Shown here: in pieces, positions 9,104 to 19,922 of the stretch
Position numbering within the stretch: position 1 is the stretch's first letter
How the letters are laid out: every line of letters starts with the position of its first letter
Assembly (NCBI RefSeq): GCF_900104535.1
Contig: NZ_LT629710.1
Coordinates: 248,001 to 312,000 of the forward strand
Reading direction: 5' to 3'
Length of the DNA: 64,000 nt
DNA from: Nakamurella panacisegetis
Lineage (GTDB): Bacteria > Actinomycetota > Actinomycetes > Mycobacteriales > Nakamurellaceae
Position numbers and translations under genes: made by a program
Notes under the pieces: model-generated
Databases searched by the model: none
Told to the model about the DNA's origin: nothing
Seen by the model: the letters and a program-made list of their open reading frames with translations, nothing else

Positions 9104-11458
9104 CTATTCCGGCCCGCCCGACGACGGCTGGGCGCTCCGGTCCGGCGGCCCGGGCATCGGGCCGAACACGGTGATGTCGGGCACCGGGCCCGACCACAGC
9201 TCGACCTGCACCAGAGCGGTGTGCGCGCTGGGGCCCTGCGCGAGCGCCGACGTGCCGTGGTCGGGGGTCAGCACATTCGGATTGCCGTGCACGTCCAGCC
9301 CGCCCGGGGTCAACGGGTCGTACCAGGCGCCGGTGGACAGCCGCACCACGCCCGGGCGGATGTCCGCCGAGAGCACGGCTCCGGCCAGGCAGGCCCCGCG
9401 GTTGTTGAACAACCGCACCACGCAGCCGTCGGCGATACCCCGGACGGCGGCATCGGCCGGGTTGATGAGCACCGGTTCCCGTCCGTTGATCTTCCCGGCC
9501 CTGGAGTACGCCCCGTTGTCGAACTGGGAGTGCAGTCGGCGTTCCGGCTGGCCCGACACCAGGGCCAGCGGAAAGCGCTGCGCCAACGGCGATCCCAGCC
9601 ATTCCGACGGCTCCAGCCAGGTCGGGTGGGGTGGGCAGTCGGCGTAGCCGAACCCGGCGATGGTGGTCGAGTAGATCTCCAGCCGGCCCGATGGGGTGGC
9701 CACGGGATGGGCCTCCGGGTTGGCCCGCAGGGCGGCGTAGGGCTTCTCCGGACGGTCCAGGTCGGGCAACCGGACACGGCCCCGCTCGACCAGTTCGGCC
9801 CATTCCGGCAGTTGGACGTCCAGGGTGGCCGCGCGTTTGCGGGTCCGTTCGTAGAGTTCGTCGACCCATTCGGCGGCGGTGCGGTTCTCGGTGAACTTCT
9901 CCTCAAGGCCGAGCTTCTCGGCGATCCGGGCGAAGATCTCGTAGTCGGTCAGGACGTCGCCCGGCGGCGGCGAGGCGGCCACCATGGCCATCAGGAACGG
10001 ATCCTCCCGACCGGCGGCGAAGTCGGTGCGTTCGGCGAAAGTGGCCGCCGGCAGCACGATGTCGGCGTGACGGGCCAGGGCGTTGGCGAAGTGCTCGTGC
10101 ACGATCACCGTGTCCGGCCGCTGCCACGCCGCGGCCAGGCGGTTCAGGTCCTGGTGATGGTGGAACGGGTTCCCGCCGACCCAGTACACCAGCCGGATGT
10201 CGGGGTAGGTGTAGCGGCCGCCGTCGTAGTCGAACTCGCGCCCCGGTCGGGTCAGCAGGTCGGAGATCCGGGCCACCGGGATGAAATCGGCGACCCCGTT
10301 CACCCCCTGCGGGAACGACGCGGCCGGCACGCGGTTCAGCCGCATCCCGTTGCGGTGCAGGGCGCCCAACCCGCAGCCGAATCCACCGCCGGGCCGGCCC
10401 ATCGACCCGGACAGGGCGGCCAGGGTGAGGGCCATCCACGGAGCCTGCTCGCCGTGGTCGGCCCGCTGCACGGAGTACGAGGTGGAGATGACGGTGCGTT
10501 CGGTGGCGATCCGCACCGCGAGCGTTCGCAGGGTGTCGGCGTCGATCCCGGAGATCGCGGCCGCCCAGCCGGCGGTCTTGGCCACGCCGTCGGAACGGCC
10601 CATCAAGTAGTCCTCGAACACGTCCCACCCGGTGGTGCAGCGGGCCAGGAAGTCCTGGTCGTGCCGGCCGGCGGCGACGATCTCGTGGGCCAGACCGAGC
10701 ATGATGGCCACGTCGGTGCCCGGCCGGGCCGGGAGCCAGGTGGCGTTCAGGAACTCGGCTGCGTCGGTTCGCAGCGGCGAGACGGAGACGAAGTCGACGC
10801 CGGCCCGGGCCGCGGTGCGCTGGGCTCCCGGAGACAGATGCGCGCCCAGGCCGCCGTCGTTGACCTGCGTGTTGCGCAGCGCGAGGCCGCCGAAGGCGAC
10901 CACCAGGGAACCGTGCTCGGCGATCTCCTCGAACGTCGGGGTCGAGTCCATCGCGGTCTGCCACCCGCCGGCCACGCGCCGCAGGATGACGGTGATCGCG
11001 GCCGAGGAATAGGTGTCGACCGATCGGGTGTAGCCGCCGGCCAGGTTCAGGAAGCGATGCACCTGGGACTGCGGGTGGTGGAACCGGCCGGCGGATCCCC
11101 AGCCGTAGGAGCCGCCGTAGATCGCGCGGTTGCCGTGCTGTGCCCGAACCCGGGTGATCTCGTCCGCCACCAGCGAGGCGGCGGTGTCCCAATCGACCGC
11201 GACGTACTCGTCGTCCCCGCGGCGGCGGCTTCCCGGCCGGTCGGCCGGGCCGGGCCCGTCCTCCAGCCAGCCCCGCCGGACCAGCGGGGTCCTGAGCCGG
11301 CCGACGCCGGACGAGGCGTCGGCCACGGACTCGCCGATCCGGGTCGGGTCCGGGTCGTCCGGGTGCGGGTCGAGCGCCAGCAGCCGGGAACCGTTGGTGC
11401 GGGCCAGGTAGGTTCCCCAGTGGGTGGTGGTCGGCACCGTCCGGATCTGCTCGGTCAT
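9104..11458 (-). CDS. cytoplasmic molybdopterin oxidoreductase, BisC/TorA-like
   Basis: A 784-residue molybdopterin-guanine-dinucleotide enzyme of the DMSO-reductase family. The N-terminal part contains [20 protein letters not shown], the segment that in biotin-sulfoxide and TMAO reductases carries the serine ligand to molybdenum, followed by [18 protein letters not shown]. The dinucleotide-binding domain is C-terminal ([16 protein letters not shown]). There is no twin-arginine signal peptide and no N-terminal Fe-S cysteine motif, so it should be cytoplasmic and BisC-like, reducing S- or N-oxides. It overlaps the ung stop by ATGA and abuts the DUF2071 gene. The true substrate is unknown. Confidence 0.88.
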   Translation of the reverse strand: MTEQIRTVPTTTHWGTYLARTNGSRLLALDPHPDDPDPTRIGESVADASSGVGRLRTPLVRRGWLEDGPGPADRPGSRRRGDDEYVAVDWDTAASLVADEITRVRAQHGNRAIYGGSYGWGSAGRFHHPQSQVHRFLNLAGGYTRSVDTYSSAAITVILRRVAGGWQTAMDSTPTFEEIAEHGSLVVAFGGLALRNTQVNDGGLGAHLSPGAQRTAARAGVDFVSVSPLRTDAAEFLNATWLPARPGTDVAIMLGLAHEIVAAGRHDQDFLARCTTGWDVFEDYLMGRSDGVAKTAGWAAAISGIDADTLRTLAVRIATERTVISTSYSVQRADHGEQAPWMALTLAALSGSMGRPGGGFGCGLGALHRNGMRLNRVPAASFPQGVNGVADFIPVARISDLLTRPGREFDYDGGRYTYPDIRLVYWVGGNPFHHHQDLNRLAAAWQRPDTVIVHEHFANALARHADIVLPAATFAERTDFAAGREDPFLMAMVAASPPPGDVLTDYEIFARIAEKLGLEEKFTENRTAAEWVDELYERTRKRAATLDVQLPEWAELVERGRVRLPDLDRPEKPYAALRANPEAHPVATPSGRLEIYSTTIAGFGYADCPPHPTWLEPSEWLGSPLAQRFPLALVSGQPERRLHSQFDNGAYSRAGKINGREPVLINPADAAVRGIADGCVVRLFNNRGACLAGAVLSADIRPGVVRLSTGAWYDPLTPGGLDVHGNPNVLTPDHGTSALAQGPSAHTALVQVELWSGPVPDITVFGPMPGPPDRSAQPSSGGPE

Positions 11459-12129
11459 GTGATGGTCCAGTCGACCGGCGCGGCACCCTGTTCGGCCAGC
11501 AGGGCATTGGCCCGGGAGAACGGCCGGGACCCGAAGAACCCGCGGTCGGCCGACAGCGGCGAGGGGTGGGCGGTGGCCACGTACGGGACGCCGCCGAGCA
11601 TCGGGATCAGGTTCTGCGCGTCCCGCCCCCACAGGATGGCCACCAGCGGTCGGTTCCGGGCGGCCAGGGCGGTGATCGCCTGGGCGGTCACCGGCTCCCA
11701 CCCCTTGGCCTTGTGCGCCGCCGGCCGGCCCGGCTCGACCGTCAGTACCCGGTTCAGCAGCAGCACCCCGGCCCGGGTCCAGGACGTCAGGTCGCCGTGC
11801 GGCGGCGGGGTGAGACCCAGGTCGGAGCGGAACTCTCGGTAGATGTTGGCCAGCGACCGGGGCAGCGGCCGGACGTCACGGTCGACCGCGAACGACAGAC
11901 CGATCGGGTGGCCGGGCGTCGGGTACGGGTCCTGGCCGACGATCAGCACCTTCACCTCGTCGAACGGCTGCTGGAAGGCCCGGAGCACGTTCGGGCCGGC
12001 CGGCAGGTAGGTCCGTCCCTGCGCCAGTTCGGCGCGCAGGAAGTCCCCCATGACGGTGATCTGGTCGGCCACCGGCTCCAGGGCCAGGGCCCAGCCCGGG
12101 TCCATCGTCTCGGCAAGGGATGCTGGCAT
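11455..12129 (-). CDS. ung: uracil-DNA glycosylase, family 1
   Basis: Ung removes uracil from DNA at the start of base-excision repair. The 224 residues carry the catalytic motif [17 protein letters not shown] (Asp water-activating residue near position 67) and the C-terminal minor-groove loop [19 protein letters not shown]. The length matches the family. The gene lies 57 bases after thiL on the same strand and its stop overlaps the start of the molybdopterin oxidoreductase by ATGA. thiL-ung adjacency is the same as in M. tuberculosis (Rv2977c-Rv2976c), while the two genes after it are not part of that arrangement. Confidence 0.97.
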   Translation of the reverse strand: MPASLAETMDPGWALALEPVADQITVMGDFLRAELAQGRTYLPAGPNVLRAFQQPFDEVKVLIVGQDPYPTPGHPIGLSFAVDRDVRPLPRSLANIYREFRSDLGLTPPPHGDLTSWTRAGVLLLNRVLTVEPGRPAAHKAKGWEPVTAQAITALAARNRPLVAILWGRDAQNLIPMLGGVPYVATAHPSPLSADRGFFGSRPFSRANALLAEQGAAPVDWTIT

Positions 12130-12186
12130 GGTCGCGACGCTACCGCGCGACCGGTCCGGCCGGCCCTTCCCCCGGGCCGGATCCGG

Positions 12187-13122
12187 TCAGCGGAAGTGGT
12201 CCCAGCCTCCCGGGCCCTCGTGCCTGGAACCGTCGACGGTCACCGTCGGACCGTCGTCGCCGGCGACACCGACGGTACCGATCGGTTGCCACCCGGGCGG
12301 GAGCGAGGCCCCGTGCGGGAAGGTCGCCACCAGCGGATGGTCGTCTCCGCCGGAGAGGACCCACTCCATCGGGTCCTTGCCCAGAGCGGACGCGACCTCG
12401 ACCAGACGGGGATTCACGTCCAGGGCGGCCCGGCGGATGTTGATCGAAACGCCGGAGGCCTCGGCGATGTGACCGAGGTCGGCCAGCAGCCCGTCGGAGA
12501 CGTCGATCATCGACGTGGCCCCGGAGGCGGCGGCGGTGATGCCGGCCGACAAGGGCGGCTCCGGAACGCGGTAGGCATTGACCAGGGCCGCCGGCGAGCG
12601 GAAGCCCCGGGACAGGATGGTCAGCCCGGCCGCGGCCCAGCCCAGCCGTCCGGTCACCGCCACCTCGTCCCCGGGACGGGCCCCGGATCGGCGGACCGGG
12701 GGCGCGCCCCGCAGGTCACCGAGCACGGTGACGGAGATGGTCAGCGTCTCGGACCGGGTCGTGTCACCGCCGACCACGGCCGCGCCGGCCTCGACGGCGG
12801 CTTCCCGCAGACCCTTGGCGATACCCAGCAGCAGGTCGGTCGGGGTGGTCCCGGGCGCCGAGACGGCCACGACCAACGACGTCGGGGCGGCGCCCATGGC
12901 GGCGATGTCGGCCATCGCGGCGAGCGCGGCCCGTCGTCCGATCTGTTCGCCGTTGGCCCAGTCGGAACGGAAGTGGACCCCGTCCACCAGCATGTCGACG
13001 CTGACCACCACACGCCCGTCGGGCGCGGCCACCACCGCGGCATCGTCACCCGGCCCGACGCTGGTGTCCTCGCGCTGCGGCTGGTCCTGGTTGATCGCCG
13101 CGATCAGCTCGAACTCGCCCAT
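12187..13122 (-). CDS. thiL: thiamine-monophosphate kinase
   Basis: ThiL phosphorylates thiamine monophosphate to the active cofactor thiamine diphosphate. Family motifs are present: VGPGDDAAVV, VVSVDMLVDGVHFR, AALAAMADIAAMGA, VVGGDTTRSE, MIDVSDGLLADLGHIAEASGV and LSGGDDHPLVA. The ATG at 13122 gives 311 residues, but the ribosome site there is poor, and similarity to the mycobacterial enzyme (TL..LGEF) extends about five residues upstream. The next in-frame ATG/GTG is at 13293 and would add 57 unlikely residues. A good GGAGG sits about 97 bases upstream of the chosen start, nine bases before an ATC codon in frame. The start is therefore uncertain. Confidence 0.93.
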   Translation of the reverse strand: MGEFELIAAINQDQPQREDTSVGPGDDAAVVAAPDGRVVVSVDMLVDGVHFRSDWANGEQIGRRAALAAMADIAAMGAAPTSLVVAVSAPGTTPTDLLLGIAKGLREAAVEAGAAVVGGDTTRSETLTISVTVLGDLRGAPPVRRSGARPGDEVAVTGRLGWAAAGLTILSRGFRSPAALVNAYRVPEPPLSAGITAAASGATSMIDVSDGLLADLGHIAEASGVSINIRRAALDVNPRLVEVASALGKDPMEWVLSGGDDHPLVATFPHGASLPPGWQPIGTVGVAGDDGPTVTVDGSRHEGPGGWDHFR

Positions 13123-13469
13123 CGCGGCCAGCGTGCCGGCCTCGGGAGCGGCTCCGCTGCGTCCTTCGGTTCGTCCATGCGCGGTACTGATGGGGAAACA
13201 CCTCCGGGTCGGGCCGGGCTGCGCCGGCTGATACCCGGGAACGTCGCACCGGGCGGGTTGAACGGACCGGCACTCGCATCGGTCCCTGGCCATGGTGCCC
13301 CATCGGGGCCGGGCCGCCGGGGATCGCCGCGCAGGAATGCGGGATCGGACGGCGTCCGGGCCGCGGCGACCACTCGGATAAACTCCGGGATGAACTCCGC
13401 GGGAGTCCCAGCGCGACCCTCCTCTCCGGCGCAGTCCGGGGGTTGATCAAGAAATCGAAGGAGCACACC
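13123..13469. other. intergenic region between thiL and the RAM-domain gene
   Basis: About 350 bases between divergent genes. On the minus strand it holds a GGAGG at about 13214-13218 that probably belongs to thiL (see thiL). On the plus strand it holds the AAGGAG ribosome site of the RAM-domain gene at 13458-13463. A GATAAACT segment near 13376-13383 resembles a -10 element for the plus strand, but no matching -35 was found. No RNA gene or convincing small ORF is seen. Confidence 0.4.
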
Positions 13470-13703
13470 GTGGTGCAGGCGTTCATCCTCATCCAGACCG
13501 AGGTCGGCCAGGCGGCCGCGGTTGCCTCCGCGATCGGCGTCATCCCCGGCGTCACCAGCGCCGAGGACGTGACCGGCCCCTATGACGTCATCGTCCGGGC
13601 CGAGGCCGAGACCGTGGACGAGCTCGGCAAGCTCGTGGTCGCCCGGGTGCAGGGTGTGCCCGGGATCACCCGCACCCTGACCTGCCCGGTCATCCGGCTC
13701 TGA
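13470..13703 (+). CDS. stand-alone Lrp/AsnC ligand-binding (RAM/SAM) domain protein
   Basis: A 77-residue protein consisting only of the ACT-like effector domain of Lrp/AsnC regulators, with no helix-turn-helix. Characteristic parts are VQAFILIQTEVGQAAAVA, VIPGVTSAEDVTGPYDVIVRAEAE and ITRTLTCPVIRL. Such stand-alone domains bind amino acids and form dimers or decamers; they may modulate full-length Lrp proteins. GTG at 13470 has AAGGAG six bases upstream; a second GTG follows directly. It precedes the DUF3515 gene by seven bases, so the two form a small operon. Its ligand cannot be told from sequence. Confidence 0.9.
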   Translation: MVQAFILIQTEVGQAAAVASAIGVIPGVTSAEDVTGPYDVIVRAEAETVDELGKLVVARVQGVPGITRTLTCPVIRL

Positions 13704-13710
13704 CCGGCCC

Positions 13711-14289
13711 GTGGTGACCGTGACCAGGGCGAAACCGGCGACAGACGCTGGTCGGTCCGGTCAGCCCTGGTCGGTATACGCGGCCCTGACGGTGGTCGTC
13801 CTGGCCATCGGGGTGGCCGTCACCCTGGGTGTGATCAAGAAGAACAACCCGGTGGTCGACACCGGCCCACTGCCGGTCTCCACGGTGGGCCAGCCCGGCG
13901 CCGACTCGGCGGCCTGCAAGTCGCTGATGCCGCATCTGCCGTCCGAACTGGCCGGTTCGCCCCGCCGCACCATCGAAGGCGGCGGCGACGGCGTGGCCGC
14001 GTGGGGTGATCCGGCCGTCATCCTCCGCTGCGGGATGGAGACGCCGGCCGAGCTGACCTGCAGTTCGGAGCTGACCGAGATCAACAGCGTGAAGTGGCTG
14101 CAGTTGCCCGACGACGGGCTGGACGCCACCACCTACATCGCCGCCGACCGCACCGTGCGGATCGCCGTGACCGTCCCGACCGGAACGGGGACGGCGGCCA
14201 TGGGCGACCTCTCCAGCATCGTCGGGACCACCTTGGCCGCGCGTCAGCCCTGCCGGAACGGCCTCCTGCTGCCGACCGACGTCGAGTAG
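13711..14289 (+). CDS. DUF3515 membrane-anchored protein
   Basis: A 192-residue protein with one N-terminal membrane segment (about residues 22-41, VYAALTVVVLAIGVAVTLGV) and an extracytoplasmic domain with conserved cysteines (SAACKSLMPHLP, VILRCGMETP, LTCSSELT, ARQPCRNG), probably two disulfides. It matches the DUF3515 family, Rv2980 in M. tuberculosis, which also sits beside ddl. Function is unknown; the location and conservation next to D-alanine ligase hint at the cell envelope. Starts with GTG at 13711. It is convergent with ddl, with 20 bases between the stops. Confidence 0.87.
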   Translation: MVTVTRAKPATDAGRSGQPWSVYAALTVVVLAIGVAVTLGVIKKNNPVVDTGPLPVSTVGQPGADSAACKSLMPHLPSELAGSPRRTIEGGGDGVAAWGDPAVILRCGMETPAELTCSSELTEINSVKWLQLPDDGLDATTYIAADRTVRIAVTVPTGTGTAAMGDLSSIVGTTLAARQPCRNGLLLPTDVE

Positions 14290-14309
14290 CCGCCGGCGGC
14301 TCGGCCCGC

Positions 14310-15389
14310 TCAGCGCAAGCCGGTCCCCCTGGCGATGGCCGTGCGGATGAGCACGGTGAGCAGTTCCGGATAGGTCAGCCCGGCGGCGCCCCACATCCGG
14401 GGGTACATGGAGATGGGGGTGAACCCGGGCATCGTGTTGACCTCGTTGATCACCACCCGGCCCTCGTCCGTGACGAAGAAGTCGACGCGGGCCAGACCCT
14501 GGGCGTCCAGGGCCCCGAAGGCGCGGACGGCGAGGTCCTGGATCTGAGCCGTCACGTCGTCGTCCAGCCGGGCCGGGATGTCGAAGGTGGCGACGTCATC
14601 GAGGTACTTGGCGCTGAAGTCGTAGAAGTCGTACCCGGCGGCCACATGGATCTCGGCCGTCGGCGACGCCTCGATCCGCCCGTCCGGGAATTCCAGCACC
14701 CCGCATTCGATCTCCCGGCCGATCATCGCCGCCTCCACGAGCACCTTCGGGTCGGCTTGCCGGGCCAGGGCGATGGCGGCGTCCAGGTCGGCCCAGTCGT
14801 CGACCCGGCTGACCCCGAGCGAGGAGCCGGCCCGCGCGGGCTTGACGAACACCGGGAGCCCGAGGCGTTCCCGCTCGTCGACCGTGAGGGTGGCCCGGCC
14901 CCGCCGCAGCACCACGTAGTCGCCCTGGGGCAGCCCTTCGGCCGCGAGCAGCTTCTTGGTGAACTCCTTGTCCATCCCGGCCGCCGAGGCCAGGACGCCC
15001 GGACCCACGTAGGGCAGGTCCGCCAGCTCCAGCAGGCCTTGGATGGTGCCGTCCTCACCGAACGGGCCGTGCAGCACCGGGAAGACCACGTCCACGTCCA
15101 GCGAGGGGCCGGGAACGCCCAGCGGGACCAACGACGCGGACGTGGGGTCGGCCGGCAACACGACGGCCGTACCGCCGGACACCGCCGGGAGCTCGCGTCC
15201 CTGCTTCTCCAGCACCTGGTCCGGGTCGACCTGCACCCACGCGCCGGCCGGGGTGATCCCGATGGCGGTGGCGGCGAACAGTTCCGGATCCAGGTGGCCC
15301 AGCACACTCCCGGCCGAGATGCAGGAAACCGCATGCTCGCCGCTGCGCCCACCGAAAACCACCGCGACCCTGATCCGCTGCTCGTTCAT
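14310..15389 (-). CDS. ddl: D-alanine--D-alanine ligase
   Basis: Ddl makes the D-Ala-D-Ala dipeptide for peptidoglycan, using ATP-grasp chemistry. The 359-residue protein shows [20 protein letters not shown] at the start, [17 protein letters not shown], the ATP-grasp segment [25 protein letters not shown], and the metal-binding end [24 protein letters not shown] (no more than short parts quoted here as landmarks). The length and motif order are those of actinobacterial DdlA. It lies 64 bases downstream of gpsA on the same strand, as in mycobacteria (Rv2981c-Rv2982c). Confidence 0.97.
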   Translation of the reverse strand: MNEQRIRVAVVFGGRSGEHAVSCISAGSVLGHLDPELFAATAIGITPAGAWVQVDPDQVLEKQGRELPAVSGGTAVVLPADPTSASLVPLGVPGPSLDVDVVFPVLHGPFGEDGTIQGLLELADLPYVGPGVLASAAGMDKEFTKKLLAAEGLPQGDYVVLRRGRATLTVDERERLGLPVFVKPARAGSSLGVSRVDDWADLDAAIALARQADPKVLVEAAMIGREIECGVLEFPDGRIEASPTAEIHVAAGYDFYDFSAKYLDDVATFDIPARLDDDVTAQIQDLAVRAFGALDAQGLARVDFFVTDEGRVVINEVNTMPGFTPISMYPRMWGAAGLTYPELLTVLIRTAIARGTGLR

Positions 15390-15453
15390 GGGGGCAACCC
15401 TACGGTCGCCCGGGCCGCCCTCCGGACACGGACACGGACACCGGCGCGGACGG

Positions 15454-16479
15454 TTATTCCGGCGTGTGCGGCCGGTCCATCAAAGAACGGATCATGTCGG
15501 CCGGCGCCATGTGCCGGTAGCACACGTTGAAGACGGCCTCGGTGATCGGCATGTCGATACCGTGGCGGTGAGCCAGATCGCGCATCGAACGGCAGCTGAC
15601 CACACCTTCGGCCACCTGTCCCCCGGCCGCCGCGACCGCCGCGTCCAGGCCCATGCCGACCGCCAGCCGGCCGCCGAGTGTGCGGTTGCGGGACAACGGC
15701 GACGAGCACGTCGCGACCAGGTCACCCAGTCCGGCCAGGCCGGCGAACGTCGCCGGATCAGCCCCCAACGCCTGCCCCAGCCGGGACAACTCGTTGAGCC
15801 CGCGCGTCATCAGCGACGCCGCCGTGTTCAGTCCGAGCTGCAGTCCGTCGGCGATACCGCAGGCCAGGGCGATGACGTTCTTGCCGGTGCCGGCGATCTC
15901 CGCGCCGATCACGTCGGTGATCGTGTACGGCCGGAAATATCCGGTGGCACAGGCTTTCTGGACCTGCACCGCGATGGCGTGATCAACGCAGGCCAGCACC
16001 GAGGCGGTCGGACGGTTCTGGGCGATCTCGACGGCGAGATTCGGACCGGTCAGCACGACCACCCGCGGCTCCTCGATGTGTCCGACCCGCGAGATCACCT
16101 CGCTCATCCGCAGTCCGGTGCCGATCTCCACCCCCTTGGCCAGCGAGATGACCGGCACCCCAACCGGAATGGAATCACGGAAGACGGTCAGGTTCTCCCG
16201 CATGGACTGGCTCGGCACTCCGAGCGCCACCGCGTCGACCCCGTCCAGCGCCTCGTCGACGTCCGACGTGGCGTACAGGTTGTCCGGCAGGACGATGCCA
16301 CGCAGGTACGCCTCGTTCGTCCGGGACGCCCGGATACCGGCCGCGACCGATTCGCGGCGGGCCCAGAGCACGACGTCCCGGCCGGCGTCGGCCAACACCT
16401 TGGCATAGGTGGTGCCCCACGATCCGGCACCGAGCACCGCGATCCGGTCCAGTGCGGGTCGGGCGGCGAGCGGACTCAA
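15454..16479 (-). CDS. gpsA: NAD(P)-dependent glycerol-3-phosphate dehydrogenase
   Basis: GpsA reduces dihydroxyacetone phosphate to sn-glycerol 3-phosphate for phospholipid synthesis. The 341 residues have the Rossmann motif [17 protein letters not shown] near 13-29, [22 protein letters not shown], the catalytic lysine in [16 protein letters not shown], and [19 protein letters not shown]. Its ATG overlaps the plsC stop by four bases, so acyltransferase and G3P synthesis are translationally coupled. The order plsC-gpsA-ddl on one strand links membrane lipid and peptidoglycan precursors. Confidence 0.97.
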   Translation of the reverse strand: MSPLAARPALDRIAVLGAGSWGTTYAKVLADAGRDVVLWARRESVAAGIRASRTNEAYLRGIVLPDNLYATSDVDEALDGVDAVALGVPSQSMRENLTVFRDSIPVGVPVISLAKGVEIGTGLRMSEVISRVGHIEEPRVVVLTGPNLAVEIAQNRPTASVLACVDHAIAVQVQKACATGYFRPYTITDVIGAEIAGTGKNVIALACGIADGLQLGLNTAASLMTRGLNELSRLGQALGADPATFAGLAGLGDLVATCSSPLSRNRTLGGRLAVGMGLDAAVAAAGGQVAEGVVSCRSMRDLAHRHGIDMPITEAVFNVCYRHMAPADMIRSLMDRPHTPE

Positions 16480-17264
16480 CGCTCCGGAGTTTCTGGCGCG
16501 GAGGTCGCCCCCGCTTCGGCGGCCGCGGCCGCGGCCCGCAGGCGTTCGGCCTTCTTCTGGTCGTAGAAGTCCTTCGGGGCCGGGACCCCGCGCACCTGCG
16601 CCAGCAGGTCCCGCACCGCACCCTGGATGACGTAGGAGACGTCGCGGATCAGGCGCGCATCGACGGCCTGACCGCGGAACGCGGACAGGTCGATCGGCGG
16701 TCCGGCGACGATCCGGATCTTCTTGCGGGGAAAGGGATGGAAGCCCTTGCCGAGATACGGGAGCACCTCCTGCGTACCCCAGTGCACCACCGGCACGACC
16801 GGGAAATCACCGGCCAGGGCCATCGCGGCGACGCCCGGCCGTGGCTTCATCGGCCAGTGGTCGGGGTCTCGCGAGCAGGTGCCGTCGGGGTAGATCAGGA
16901 CGACCCGGCCCGCCTGGAGCGAGTCGATGGCCGCCTGCAGACCGACCTGCCCCTGACCGCCGCCACGTTCGACCGGGATCATCTCGGTGCCGGTCAGGAT
17001 CCTGCCGACCACCGGGACCTTCCAGAGCGACGCCTTGGCCATGATGTGCGGAATCCGTCCGGACTTGCGGAGGTAGACCGCGGTGTAGACCGGATCGAGC
17101 TCGGAGATGTGGTTGCCGACCACCAGGACCGGGCCGGGGACGGCGATGTGCTCCAGCCCCTCGAAGCTGGGACGGCCCAGCATCCGGGTCAACGGGAACA
17201 TCACGATCTCGCACAACCGGATCCACTTGTTGGCCGTTTCGAACACCGGGCCGCGACGACGCAC
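16476..17264 (-). CDS. plsC: 1-acyl-sn-glycerol-3-phosphate acyltransferase family protein
   Basis: A 262-residue PlsC-type acyltransferase that probably acylates lysophosphatidic acid to phosphatidic acid at the membrane. It has the catalytic motif NHISELDP (HX4D), the lysophospholipid motif VERGGGQGQ, and YPDGTCSRD in place of the usual FPEGT. I chose GTG at 17264 because GAGAGGAG precedes it by about six bases; reading from 17321 would add 19 unlikely residues. In M. tuberculosis the corresponding position between gpsA and ppk1 holds the F420 gene fbiD instead. An inverted repeat lies just upstream (17288-17308). Confidence 0.9.
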   Translation of the reverse strand: MRRRGPVFETANKWIRLCEIVMFPLTRMLGRPSFEGLEHIAVPGPVLVVGNHISELDPVYTAVYLRKSGRIPHIMAKASLWKVPVVGRILTGTEMIPVERGGGQGQVGLQAAIDSLQAGRVVLIYPDGTCSRDPDHWPMKPRPGVAAMALAGDFPVVPVVHWGTQEVLPYLGKGFHPFPRKKIRIVAGPPIDLSAFRGQAVDARLIRDVSYVIQGAVRDLLAQVRGVPAPKDFYDQKKAERLRAAAAAAEAGATSAPETPER

Positions 17265-17624
17265 GCCGACTCCTCTCGCGGGGCCGCGGCCGATCATCAG
17301 GATCGGCCGGACCCGGCCCATGGTGGGCTCGGATCCACCCTAAGCCGTTCCCCCTCCGGCGAGGGAAGCGGACGCGGCCAACCGGTGACGTCGTCGCGCC
17401 GGGTGGCCCCGACCCGCAGCAGGCAGCGTGACCGGCGCAACCGGAACCCGTGCGGTGCCGGTGGGCTTCCGCGCCCGGATCACCGAACCGGCCGACCCGG
17501 CCGCGTGATGGTCGGCAATTTCACTCTTTCGAGGCGCGAGACGGCCGGTCGTCCGAGGTCGTCACCGATGCGTTGCCGTTCGTTAACCGCCCTCGGTCGC
17601 CGGGCCCCGTCGCGGCGCGGAACA
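17265..17624. other. intergenic region between plsC and ppk1
   Basis: 360 bases between divergent genes. Seen here: an inverted repeat with eight-base arms GGCCGATC/GATCGGCC and a five-base spacer at 17288-17308, just 24 bases upstream of the plsC start; and a minus-strand TAGGGT hexamer at 17337-17342 that could be a -10 element for plsC. No confident ppk1 promoter and no convincing small ORF or RNA were found. Confidence 0.4.
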
Positions 17625-19922
17625 ATGTCGGGCGTGACCACCACGAGAAAGCCGACTCCGGCCCGCCGACGACCGTCCATCAGCGCGCTCACGGCGGAGG
17701 CGCCGGCCACACCGGCCGCCCGCCCTGCGGTCAAGGCCGTGTCAAGGGCCGAGCCGAGAACGCCGCGGACCAAGGTCGCGGAGCCCGAAGCCGAGACCGT
17801 GCTGATCGAAGCACCGGCGGTGGAACCGTTCCACATGGCCGAGGCCGAGCCCCCGGCGATCATCCACGACGACGAGCCGCTGCCGGCCGACCGGTTCTAC
17901 AACCGCGAGCTGAGCTGGCTGGACTTCAACGAGCGGGTGCTGGCCCTGGCCGAGGATCCCGACCAGCCGCTGCTGGAGCGGGCCAAGTTCCTGGCCATCT
18001 TCGCCTCCAACCTGGACGAGTTCTACATGGTGCGGGTGGCCGGCCTGATGCGCCGCCGCGACATGGGGCTCGCGGTGGCCAGCACGGACGGACTGACCCA
18101 GTCCGAGCAGTTGGCGCTGATCTCGGCCCGTACCCAGGAACTCGTGGAGCGGCAGGGCCGCTGTTTCACCGACGAGGTGATGCCGGCTCTGCAGGACGCC
18201 GGGATCCGCATCGTCCGATGGAATTCCATCGAGGACGAGGACAAGATCCGGCTCGCCGAGTACTTCACCGCGCAGATCTTCCCGGTCCTGACGCCGCTGG
18301 CCGTCGACCCGGCCCACCCGTTCCCGTACATCTCGGGACTGAGCCTGAACATGGCGATCATCGTCCGGGACCCGGAGACCGGGGCCGAGCGGTTCGCCCG
18401 GGTCAAGGTGCCCAACAACGTCGATCGTTTCATCCGCGTCCGTCGCGGGGTGCTGGACTTCCTGCCCCTGGAGGACCTGCTGGCGGCTCACCTGGCCGAG
18501 TTGTTCCCGGGCATGGAAGTGATGGAGCACCAGATCTTCCGGGTCACCCGCAACGCCGACCTGGACGTGGAGGAGGACCGCGACGAGGACCTGCTGCAGG
18601 CCCTGGAGCGCGAACTGGCCCGGCGTCGGTTCGGGCCGCCGGTCCGCCTGGAGATCACCGACACCACCAGCGAACGCATCCTCGACCTGCTCATCACCGA
18701 ACTGGACGTCGACCCGTCGGACGCGGTGGAAGTCCCCGGTCTGCTTGACCTTTCCAGCCTGTGGCAGCTGTACGGGCTGGACCGGCCGACCCTGAAGGAC
18801 CCGCCGTTCGTACCGGCCACCAATCCGGCCTTCACCGAAGGCGAGAAGCCAAGGAGCGTGTTCGCCCGGCTCCGCGACTCTGATGTGTTGCTGCACCACC
18901 CCTACGAGTCGTTCGCGACCACGGTGCAGCGTTTCATCGAGCAGGCCGCCGCCGACCCGAACGTGCTGGCCATCAAGCAGACCCTGTACCGGACGTCGGG
19001 CGATTCCCCCATCGTCGACGCGCTGATCTCGGCCGCCGCGGCCGGCAAGCAGGTGGTCGCTCTGGTCGAGATCAAGGCGCGTTTCGACGAGCAGGCCAAC
19101 ATCACCTGGGCCAAGGCGCTGGAACGGGCTGGGGTCCACGTGGTCTACGGCCTGGTCGGTCTCAAGACGCACTGCAAGACCGCTCTGGTGATCCGCCAGG
19201 AGGGAAACACCCTGCGGCGCTACTGCCACATCGGCACCGGCAACTACAACCCCAAGACGGCCCGGATCTACGAGGACCTCGGGCTGCTCACCGCCGACCC
19301 GGACATCGGGGCCGATCTGACCGACCTGTTCAACGTGCTCACCGGCTATTCCCGCCAGGTGGAGTACCGGAACCTGTTGGTGGCTCCGCATTCCATCCGG
19401 ACCGGGATCGTCGAGCGCATCGAGCGGGAGATCGAGCACTTCCGGGCCGGGCGCGGCGGCCTGGTCCGGCTGAAGATGAATTCGATCGTGGACGAGGGCG
19501 TCATCGATGCCCTTTACCGGGCCTCCAGGGCCGGTGTGACGGTCGATCTCACCGTGCGGGGCATCTGTGCCCTGCGCGCCGGTGTGCCGGGCCTCAGCGA
19601 GAACATCACCGTCCGGTCGATCGTCGGGCGCTTCCTGGAGCATTCCCGGATCTTCTATTTCGGCGGCGGCGGCCAGGAGGAGTACTGGATCGGCAGCGCG
19701 GACATGATGCACCGCAACCTCGATCGCCGGGTCGAGGCGTTGGTCCGGATCACCGACAAGGCGGCCACGGACCGGATGAGCGCCCTGCTGGCCGCCATCG
19801 CCCGGCCGGACACGCGCTGTTGGCTGCTCGGTCCCGACGGCTGGACGAAATCGCCGGTCGACGGTCCGGGCCGGGATCTGCAGGCCGAACTGCTGCGTCG
19901 GGGCGTCGCCGGTGCGGAATGA
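17625..19922 (+). CDS. ppk1: polyphosphate kinase 1
   Basis: PPK1 reversibly polymerises the gamma phosphate of ATP into polyphosphate. The 765 residues show the N-terminal domain ([37 protein letters not shown]), the [24 protein letters not shown] middle (quoted in part), and two phospholipase-D-like catalytic domains with the histidines of [12 protein letters not shown] and [13 protein letters not shown], by analogy with the E. coli enzyme. About 85 N-terminal residues are Pro/Ala/Glu-rich and variable. ATG at 17625 or GTG at 17634 are both possible starts; neither has a strong ribosome site. It overlaps the following mutT1 by 11 bases. Confidence 0.96.
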   Translation: MSGVTTTRKPTPARRRPSISALTAEAPATPAARPAVKAVSRAEPRTPRTKVAEPEAETVLIEAPAVEPFHMAEAEPPAIIHDDEPLPADRFYNRELSWLDFNERVLALAEDPDQPLLERAKFLAIFASNLDEFYMVRVAGLMRRRDMGLAVASTDGLTQSEQLALISARTQELVERQGRCFTDEVMPALQDAGIRIVRWNSIEDEDKIRLAEYFTAQIFPVLTPLAVDPAHPFPYISGLSLNMAIIVRDPETGAERFARVKVPNNVDRFIRVRRGVLDFLPLEDLLAAHLAELFPGMEVMEHQIFRVTRNADLDVEEDRDEDLLQALERELARRRFGPPVRLEITDTTSERILDLLITELDVDPSDAVEVPGLLDLSSLWQLYGLDRPTLKDPPFVPATNPAFTEGEKPRSVFARLRDSDVLLHHPYESFATTVQRFIEQAAADPNVLAIKQTLYRTSGDSPIVDALISAAAAGKQVVALVEIKARFDEQANITWAKALERAGVHVVYGLVGLKTHCKTALVIRQEGNTLRRYCHIGTGNYNPKTARIYEDLGLLTADPDIGADLTDLFNVLTGYSRQVEYRNLLVAPHSIRTGIVERIEREIEHFRAGRGGLVRLKMNSIVDEGVIDALYRASRAGVTVDLTVRGICALRAGVPGLSENITVRSIVGRFLEHSRIFYFGGGGQEEYWIGSADMMHRNLDRRVEALVRITDKAATDRMSALLAAIARPDTRCWLLGPDGWTKSPVDGPGRDLQAELLRRGVAGAE

